Source of the DNA: CBDCKR01 sp964572045
GTDB lineage: Bacteria; Gemmatimonadota; Gemmatimonadetes; Longimicrobiales; Gaopeijiaceae
Direction: 5' to 3'
Length of the DNA stretch: 41,299 bases
Assembly (NCBI GenBank): GCA_964572045.1
Contig: CAZNEI010000021.1
Location: 1 to 41,299, forward strand
The notes beneath the pieces are model-generated. The model was not told the DNA's origin and did not search any database. It saw only the letters and a list, made by a program, of their open reading frames with translations. The translations under genes and the position numbers were made by a program. Below, piece by piece: positions 35,852-41,299 of this stretch; positions within the stretch are counted from its first letter, which is position 1, and every line of letters begins with the position of its first letter.

Positions 35852-36538
35852 ATGAGGCTCACGACCTGCTTTGCCGCGCTTGTGCTCATGATCGCGCCAG
35901 CCTACGGCCGCGCCCAGTCAGCCGGTGGCGCCCCAGAGCTTCCGGCGACGATCCCCCTCTTTCCCCTTCCCGATGTCGCCCTCCTCCCCAACATCACGCT
36001 GCCCCTGCATATCTTCGAGCCGCGGTACCGACGCATGGTGGCGGATGCCTTGGACGGCGACCGGCTGATCGGCATGGTCATGCTTCGACCCGGCTACGAA
36101 GCCGAGTACGAGGGAAGGCCGCCGGTCTATGCCATCGGAGGAGCCGGGCGAATCGAGAGCGCGGAGCGGCTTCCGGACGGCCGGTACGTGATCGTGCTGC
36201 GCGGCATCACGAGGTTCCGCATCGTGGGCGAGGACGACAGCCGCCCCTATCGCATCGCGTACGTAGACGCGATCCCCGACGTGCTCCCCCCTGAGGACCG
36301 TGAGCTCCTCGGAGAGCAGCGCCGTCACCTTGAGGAGCTCGTCATGTCGGTAGCCCCGAACGCGCAACCGCCCTCCGCCGAACTCTCCGACGAGGATGCC
36401 ATCAACATCTTCACGCAGTTCCTTCCCTTGCAGCCCACCGACCGCCAGATACTCCTCGAGGAGGACGGGGCACTGCCGCGGTCCAGGGTGCTCATCCGTC
36501 TCCTAGAGGCAATGCGTTCGATGCGGCGCACCGACTGA
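35852..36538 (+). CDS. Exported protein with a Lon substrate-binding (LAN) domain
   Basis: 228 residues from the ATG at 35852, chosen since it starts a clear signal peptide (MRLTTCFAALVLMIAPAYGRAQ). Other in-frame ATGs at 35819 and 35795 lack this. The mature part has the Lon N-terminal domain signature: IPLFPLPDVALLPNITLPLHIFEPRYRRMV, DRLIGMVML, IGGAGRIESAERLPDGRYVIVLRGITRFRI, and a helical C-terminal half (LSDEDAINIFTQFLPL). There is no AAA+ or protease domain. Cytoplasmic Lon-like proteins of this size are common; an exported one is less so. Binding of unfolded polypeptide in the periplasm is inference. No strong ribosome site precedes the start. Confidence 0.85.
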   Translation: MRLTTCFAALVLMIAPAYGRAQSAGGAPELPATIPLFPLPDVALLPNITLPLHIFEPRYRRMVADALDGDRLIGMVMLRPGYEAEYEGRPPVYAIGGAGRIESAERLPDGRYVIVLRGITRFRIVGEDDSRPYRIAYVDAIPDVLPPEDRELLGEQRRHLEELVMSVAPNAQPPSAELSDEDAINIFTQFLPLQPTDRQILLEEDGALPRSRVLIRLLEAMRSMRRTD

Positions 36539-37010
36539 AGGTGCGGGGAGCTCATGCGGAGCCTCTCGGATGCGCTGCCCGCTATCGATCCGCCGGGCGG
36601 TCACAAGACAGGAGACCTCGAGGGACGGGTGGGATCGCATCCGGTCGGAGAACATCCTCGGTCAAGCTCGCCCGGCGGCGGCGGGCCTCGCCCCGACGAG
36701 TCTCGAAGGGCGTCTCGCCCGGATTTACGGCGGCTCTGGCGTTTGGATCGCGTTCGGAGCGTCTTTTTTCCCTTGCCCTATGGGCCCGTTGGCAAGATTA
36801 TTCTAGGCTTAGCCAAGACTCTGAGGACGCCAGACCACAGAACGCCCGATTAATCGACTGCCCCGACGGCGGGCGGCTCTCAGGGCGGCCGGTGACCGCG
36901 ACCCGGTCCGGGCCCGCCCGGAGTTCCCGAACGGTAGCACGGTCACGCCTATTCCTTGTATGCGAAGTCGGCACTAACGACCTATCCACCCTCAAGGACT
37001 TCATTTCGAA
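36539..37010. other. Intergenic region upstream of the Tsx-like gene
   Basis: About 470 bases without a supportable gene. It holds a small hairpin GGGCG-TCT-CGCCC (36708-36720) and a TCTTTTTTCCC run near 36764, possibly a weak terminator for the Lon-domain gene. It then becomes noticeably AT-richer around 36785-36860 (AAGATTATTCTAGG, CGATTAATCGAC), which suggests a promoter or regulator site for the Tsx-like gene. CGATTAATCG (36847-36856) is a perfect ten-base palindrome. Confidence 0.45.
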
Positions 37011-37805
37011 ATGACGAATACTGCGCGCATCGGGTCTCTTCGGAACTGGCTTGCGGTCCTGGCAGTCCTTATGGCCGCACCCGCCAAGACGACCGCACAG
37101 ACGGAGTTTCACTACCAGTACGGAAAGCTCACCAACCCTTTTGACGGGGCGGGACGCTACACGCACATCCTGACTTTCCAGCAGGCATCGAGCTGGTCGC
37201 TCGGCGACAGCTTTTTCTTTATCGATTTTCTCGAGGATCGCGTTTCGGACGGATTCAACGACATGGAGTTCTACGGGGAGTGGTATCCCACCCTGAGCTT
37301 CGGCAAGCTGGCGGACCGAACGGTCGGCGGCGGGGCGATACGGGATATCGCGCTTATCGGGGGCATCAACTTCGACGGCGACGCCAATGTCTTCAAGTGG
37401 CTTCCCGGTGTGCGACTCTCCTGGAGTGTCCCCGGCTTCGTGTTCTTCAACACTGACTTCACGGCCTTTATTGACGACAGCAGCGGTGCGGCTCAGGGCG
37501 GTGCGCCTCGCACTGACGACAGCTTCATGGTGGACGTCAGTTGGGGTGCCGCCTTCGATCTCGGCGACCAATCGTTCTGGTTCACGGGCCACATGGAGTA
37601 CATCGGCGGAACGACCAACGAGTTCGGCGATGACGGAAAGGGGTGGATCCTCGCACAGCCGCAGTTGGGTTGGGACCTCGGGAAAGCACTCACGGGCAGT
37701 GCCAACCAACTGTTTCTCGGCGTCGAGTACCAGTACTGGTGGAACAAGCTGGGTTTGGACAATGACGACAACGTCCCGCAGTTGTGGGTCATGTGGCGTT
37801 TGTAA
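37011..37805 (+). CDS. Tsx-like outer-membrane channel protein
   Basis: 264 residues with a signal peptide (NWLAVLAVLMAAPAKTTAQ). The mature part matches the Tsx/DUF5020 nucleoside-channel type of 12-stranded barrel: FHYQYGKLTNP, THILTFQQASSWSLGDSFFFIDFLED, MEFYGEWYPTLSFGKL, GVRLSWSVPGFVFFNTDF, FWFTGHMEYIGGT, ILAQPQLGWDLGK and the closing LFLGVEYQYWWNKLG, VPQLWVMWRL with a hydrophobic C-terminus. It would let nucleosides or similar small molecules through the outer membrane. The ribosome site is weak (AAGGA about 12 bases away). It ends 36 bases before the phosphatase gene, so the two are probably co-transcribed, an unexpected pairing. It looks somewhat less GC-rich than its neighbours. Confidence 0.83.
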   Translation: MTNTARIGSLRNWLAVLAVLMAAPAKTTAQTEFHYQYGKLTNPFDGAGRYTHILTFQQASSWSLGDSFFFIDFLEDRVSDGFNDMEFYGEWYPTLSFGKLADRTVGGGAIRDIALIGGINFDGDANVFKWLPGVRLSWSVPGFVFFNTDFTAFIDDSSGAAQGGAPRTDDSFMVDVSWGAAFDLGDQSFWFTGHMEYIGGTTNEFGDDGKGWILAQPQLGWDLGKALTGSANQLFLGVEYQYWWNKLGLDNDDNVPQLWVMWRL

Positions 37806-37841
37806 CGCCTCGGCGCCGCGCCGCGCAGGAGGACTAACAAA

Positions 37842-40379
37842 ATGGATGAAGTCGTGACGGACGCACAGGAGGTGCCGAGCGCCGAGATCCGACCGACAAG
37901 GAAGGGATTGAGCCTTGCGGCCCGGGGCTTCCTCGCACTCGCGGCGCTGCTCACCCTCACGATCACCGCGACCTCGGCCACGATGCTCTACAACTCCGCG
38001 ATCGCCCTGCGCGACGAGGCGGAGGCGGCCGCCATCCATCTATCCGAGCTCCTGGCGGCGAGCTTCGCCGACATGGGCGAAATCTCACTGGCCAACGTGG
38101 CTCGCACGCTCGACGCGACGCTGGACGACCAGATGATCGCACAGGCCCGTATCGCGGCACACCTCGTGGCCGCAGCGGAGGCAGCCGGACAGGATCCGGG
38201 GCGCATCATCGAGACCCTTGACGCGATCGTGGCGAACACGGTACTGGACGAATTCTGGATCACCGACACGGTCGCCTTCTCCTATCTCACCAACGTCCGG
38301 GACGAGAACGGCGGGCTCGTGCCCTTCCAATTCAGCCCCGATCCGGCCGTGCAGCCGCAGGCGTCGAAGTTCTACGTGCTGCTCGAATCGGATATCGACA
38401 ATGACGACGATGTCATCACGCAGCCAGCGCAGGTGCGCGAGATCGATCAGCAGGTCTACAAGTACGTCGGAGTCGGAGGCGTCGATCAACAACGGATCGT
38501 GCAGATCGGCAATGCGCTCGAATTCGGTGAGCAGGAGATTCTGACCAACGTCTACGCTTCGGAGCGGGCTGACGTTTCCGCCGTCGTCGAGGGGATCATT
38601 GGCCAGCACATGCTGGTCCAGGCGAACATCACGGGTCACTTCGTGGCTGCGGCCGAAGAGGCCGGCTGGTCGGCCGAGGAGATCACCAACCGGCTTCGGC
38701 GTATCGTCGGAGTGACGGTCATAGGGGAAATCCACATCCTTGATCCGGACGGCTCTGTCGCCTACTCCAACCTGCCTCAACCGCTGGAGAGCGACGCGGA
38801 CCTGCAGATGCAGGAGATCGCGCCGCTACTGGAGGGTGTGGAGCGTAGCCTTGAGCTTGCGACTGCCCCGCGCGCCTCGGACGGAGAAGTCTACAAGTAC
38901 GTGGCGGTTGCGGGCGCCGGCTCGCCGCGTGTCGTGCAGATCGGTGTACCCATTGAGGGCAGCGCCGGGAACCTCCTCTACGCCGTGTACCAGCGGGAGG
39001 CGGACCTATTGGTCCGATCCCGGAACCTGGAGGCGCTCTGGGTCGTCAATCTCAACCGTGAACTCGCTGCGTCGGCACCGAGGGCGGGACAGCTGGGCCC
39101 CGAAACGGTGGACGCCGCAAGCATCTACTCAGACCGGGCCGAGTCGATCGTGGAGCAGGCCATGGCCCAGGGTCAGGTGGTCAGCGAGGCCAGCCTGAGC
39201 CTGCTCGCCCCGGACGAGCGCGGCATCTGGGTCGCTTCCCCCATCATCAACACTGGAGGCATCCCGATCGGAGGTCTGGGCCTCGCCGTCAGCTTGGACG
39301 AGATCGCCGCCACGGTTGGGACCGAGGCGCGGAACAACACGCTGATCTCCCTCCTTCTCCTGGGTCTTACAGCCGCCGTTGCCCTCTGGGGGACGCGGTG
39401 GCTCACACGGCCGATCGAGGCCATCGCCACAGCGGCACGCCATGTGGAGATGGGCAAGCGGCCGGACGAAAGCCTGATCGAGCCCGTGATCGAGCGGACC
39501 GACGAGCTGGGGGGCTTGGCGCGGGTCTTCGACGCCATGACGGTACAGGTCTTCGACCGAGAAGAGCAGCTTGAAATGATGGTCGCAGCACGGACCGAGG
39601 AGCTGCAGAAGAGTAACCGCAGCCTCCGCCTCGCCCAAAAGGCTCTGGAGCAGGACCTGGAGATGGCCAGAGCGGTACAGGCTGCGCTCGTCCATGAGGG
39701 GAACGTGCACTTGGCCGGTTTCGGGGCCTACGCTCGGATGACCCCGGCGCTGCAAGTGGGAGGCGACTTCGTTGACGTGTTCGAGGCGGCCGAAGGCCAG
39801 CTGTTCGTCAGCGTGTGTGACGTCTCCGGCAAAGGCGTGGCAGCAGCGCTGTTCATGGCAGCGTCGCAAGGTGTGATCAACGCAGCTGCGGCCAAGGGCC
39901 AGGTCGCCGATGTCCGAGCTATCGCCACGGAAGCCAATCGTCGGCTCTGCGGCGAGAATCCGATGGGGCTCTTCGTGACCGGCATGCTGGCCATCGTCGA
40001 CCTCAATCGAGGCATCATGGAATACGTCTGCGCTGGCCACGAGCCCGCCTATGTCGTGGGCATCGACGACTCCCGCCGAACTCTTCCGATGACTGGCGGA
40101 GTGGCGATAGGCGTGCTCGACGACTTCGAGTACGAGAGCCGACGGGAAGAACTGCGTCCGGGCGACTCCCTCTTCCTTTACACGGACGGGCTCACCGACC
40201 AGGTGAACCTCAGCGGCGAGTTGTTCGGGAAGGAACGGCTCGAGGCGACGCTCGAGGGTGCATCAGCGCGTTCGCCCGAAGAGATCGTGGGCCACGTTTG
40301 GGACGTGATCGGCACGTATTCCCGTGGCACTCCGGCCGCCGACGACATGACTTGCCTGGTGCTCCGCCGTCATTACTGA
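37842..40379 (+). CDS. Membrane-bound SpoIIE/PP2C-type phosphatase with duplicated sensor domain
   Basis: 845 residues, AGGAGG ribosome site. TM1 about 26-50; periplasmic sensor about 51-495; TM2 about 499-518; HAMP 519-572; coiled coil about 573-615; SpoIIE phosphatase 625-845. Metal-binding acids are present: Asp642 and Asp645 (GGDFVDVF), Asp660 (CDVSGKG), Asp782 (YTDGLTD), Asp834/835 (ADDMTCLV). The sensor contains two related copies, about 95-225 and 253-370, sharing HxVAAAExAG and VYKYVxVxGxxxxRxVQIG, followed by a third segment (400-490) of cache-like look. Such enzymes dephosphorylate a STAS-domain anti-anti-sigma factor. The RsbW-like gene downstream supports that role; no STAS gene is in the window. 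Confidence 0.93.
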   Translation: MDEVVTDAQEVPSAEIRPTRKGLSLAARGFLALAALLTLTITATSATMLYNSAIALRDEAEAAAIHLSELLAASFADMGEISLANVARTLDATLDDQMIAQARIAAHLVAAAEAAGQDPGRIIETLDAIVANTVLDEFWITDTVAFSYLTNVRDENGGLVPFQFSPDPAVQPQASKFYVLLESDIDNDDDVITQPAQVREIDQQVYKYVGVGGVDQQRIVQIGNALEFGEQEILTNVYASERADVSAVVEGIIGQHMLVQANITGHFVAAAEEAGWSAEEITNRLRRIVGVTVIGEIHILDPDGSVAYSNLPQPLESDADLQMQEIAPLLEGVERSLELATAPRASDGEVYKYVAVAGAGSPRVVQIGVPIEGSAGNLLYAVYQREADLLVRSRNLEALWVVNLNRELAASAPRAGQLGPETVDAASIYSDRAESIVEQAMAQGQVVSEASLSLLAPDERGIWVASPIINTGGIPIGGLGLAVSLDEIAATVGTEARNNTLISLLLLGLTAAVALWGTRWLTRPIEAIATAARHVEMGKRPDESLIEPVIERTDELGGLARVFDAMTVQVFDREEQLEMMVAARTEELQKSNRSLRLAQKALEQDLEMARAVQAALVHEGNVHLAGFGAYARMTPALQVGGDFVDVFEAAEGQLFVSVCDVSGKGVAAALFMAASQGVINAAAAKGQVADVRAIATEANRRLCGENPMGLFVTGMLAIVDLNRGIMEYVCAGHEPAYVVGIDDSRRTLPMTGGVAIGVLDDFEYESRREELRPGDSLFLYTDGLTDQVNLSGELFGKERLEATLEGASARSPEEIVGHVWDVIGTYSRGTPAADDMTCLVLRRHY

Positions 40380-40842
40380 TCCCCGACACGCCACCTCACG
40401 GTACTTCGGGCGGACTCGGTCCCCCGTGGTCGGTCGTCAGGGGGCATCACTCGCACGCTCCGGCAGCGACTCCCGTCGTCAGACGCGCTCCGCGACGCAC
40501 GGCATCAGCCGGGCGGGAAAGCGTGGCTCCCGACGCACGGGCCGACCGTTTCGTGGGAACCTCCCGGCCGCTGAACGCGAGCTCGCGCTTCGGGGCGCAG
40601 CGCTTCGCAGGTACTCTGCACGGGTTGCCCTTCCGCGACACCTTAACTCGCCCTTCGAGGAGACTTTGCAAGGATGCAAGAAGGCGCCACAAACACGGAT
40701 TCGCACGGCACCGCGAACCGTTCGCACGGGGCCGGTGAGATGCCTCGAAATCGGGACACGCGCGGCGTGGCTCCAAGCCTTGCCCCGAAGCCGGGCCGTT
40801 GCTAAAGTTGCGCAGCTCCTTCCAAGGAAAGGGTCATGGGTG
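40380..40842. other. Intergenic region between phosphatase and RsbW-like genes
   Basis: About 460 bases. The frame of the RsbW-like gene is open throughout, but the residues (Arg/Ser/Ala-rich) do not resemble a domain, and a STAS domain is not hidden in any of the forward frames. I see no terminator. The sequence AAGGAAAGGG at 40824-40833 is the ribosome site for the next gene. Confidence 0.45.
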
Positions 40843-41271
40843 ATGAGCGGTGAACTCCACGTTTCGCTGTTGCCTAGGTTGTCCGCCGTCCGGGGCCTGG
40901 CGCAGATGATAGAGGACTTCGGCGACGCCAACGAACTGCCCCCACAGAAGATCTACATGATCAACTTGGCCGTCGAGGAATTGATCACCAACACCGTGAG
41001 TTACGGTCTTGTCGGCGTCACGCAACCGAGGATCGAAGTCGCTCTGCAAGTCAGCAATGGCGTTCTGGTGCTGAATATGGCCGACAACGGCAAACCCTTC
41101 GATCCGACCGAAGACACGAACCCCGACCTGTCGTCGGGGGTTGATGAGCGGCCGATTGGAGGCCTGGGGCTGCATCTGGTCAAGGCGTTCGCCAGTCGCA
41201 TGAAATACGATTACGTGGACGGAGAGAATCGGTTGACGCTGGAACACGATCTCACGTCGGACACAGTCTGA
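40843..41271 (+). CDS. RsbW-like ATP-binding anti-sigma/regulatory kinase
   Basis: 142 residues from the ATG at 40843, nine bases after AAGGAAAGGG. A single HATPase domain of the GHKL family: N-box INLAVEELITNTVSYG (with Glu and Asn contacting Mg-ATP), G1 box LNMADNGKPFDP, and G2 box PIGGLGLHLVKAF. Length and layout match anti-sigma kinases (RsbW/SpoIIAB type). It would bind and phosphorylate a STAS antagonist and hold a sigma factor or other partner. Together with the upstream SpoIIE phosphatase it forms the two opposing enzymes of a partner switch. It reaches nearly to the window edge; the missing STAS gene may follow. Confidence 0.92.
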   Translation: MSGELHVSLLPRLSAVRGLAQMIEDFGDANELPPQKIYMINLAVEELITNTVSYGLVGVTQPRIEVALQVSNGVLVLNMADNGKPFDPTEDTNPDLSSGVDERPIGGLGLHLVKAFASRMKYDYVDGENRLTLEHDLTSDTV

Positions 41272-41299
41272 AACCTGCCGGCTCAGCAACGAGAGGGTG

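Noticed and set aside
36789..36804. TTGGCA-AG-ATTA-TTCT resembling a sigma-54 promoter
   Set aside because: The -24 half fits, but the -12 half lacks the required GC (TTCT in place of TTGC), and no sigma-54 activator gene is near.
1..41299. Mobile elements, CRISPR, tRNA, toxin-antitoxin or defence systems
   Set aside because: I looked for transposase/integrase motifs, spaced repeats, tRNA cloverleaf signatures and small paired genes and found none.

Overview
The window is high-GC DNA from a Gram-negative bacterium. Its gene families are a SusC/SusD outer-membrane import pair, exported S9 peptidases, Asp-box beta-propellers, many small lipoproteins and DUF3179. Together they suggest a Gemmatimonadota-like or similar free-living (often marine or sponge-associated) heterotroph; this is an inference from gene content. 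One run of ten Ns (33146-33155) shows it is a scaffolded draft or metagenome assembly. I see no tRNA, rRNA, CRISPR array, insertion sequence, integrase or prophage gene.

Region 1 (about 0.3-22 kb) is an envelope/secretome block. In order it encodes an exported LVIVD-type propeller, a small outer-membrane beta-barrel, SusC and SusD, then (opposite strand, after a strong terminator) a DUF3179 lipoprotein, a tiny lipoprotein resembling only the plug of a TonB receptor, and a glycine-zipper protein. On the plus strand follow an exported prolyl-oligopeptidase-type S9 peptidase, a DUF420 membrane protein, an Asp-box (sortilin/VPS10-like) propeller, an exported amidase and a CapA-type protein. A one-domain Big2 lipoprotein (minus) and an ApbE-type flavin transferase (plus) close the block. 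Almost every product carries a signal peptide, lipobox or signal anchor. The SusCD pair has no glycoside hydrolase next to it but has a peptidase and an amidase nearby, so peptide or amide uptake is at least as likely as glycan uptake.

Region 2 (about 22-30.2 kb, minus strand) is one compact operon: livG, an AMP-forming long-chain-type acyl-CoA synthetase, livH, livM, livK, livF and a PaaK-type CoA ligase. It is a complete branched-chain-amino-acid-type (HAAT) ABC importer bracketing two acid-CoA ligases. The sensible reading is uptake of a carboxylic acid (aromatic, fatty or branched) followed by CoA activation. Upstream on the same strand is a DUF1684 lipoprotein.

Region 3 (about 32-36.5 kb) holds an FAD-dependent DAO-family oxidoreductase broken by the assembly gap, a PQQ-type quinoprotein dehydrogenase and an exported protein with a Lon substrate-binding domain.

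Region 4 (about 37-41.3 kb) encodes a Tsx-like outer-membrane channel, a large membrane-bound SpoIIE/PP2C phosphatase whose sensor contains a clear internal duplication, and an RsbW-like ATP-binding protein. This looks like a partner-switching signalling module; its STAS-domain antagonist is not in the window. The duplicated-sensor phosphatase module and the importer/double-ligase operon are the two most interesting systems here.
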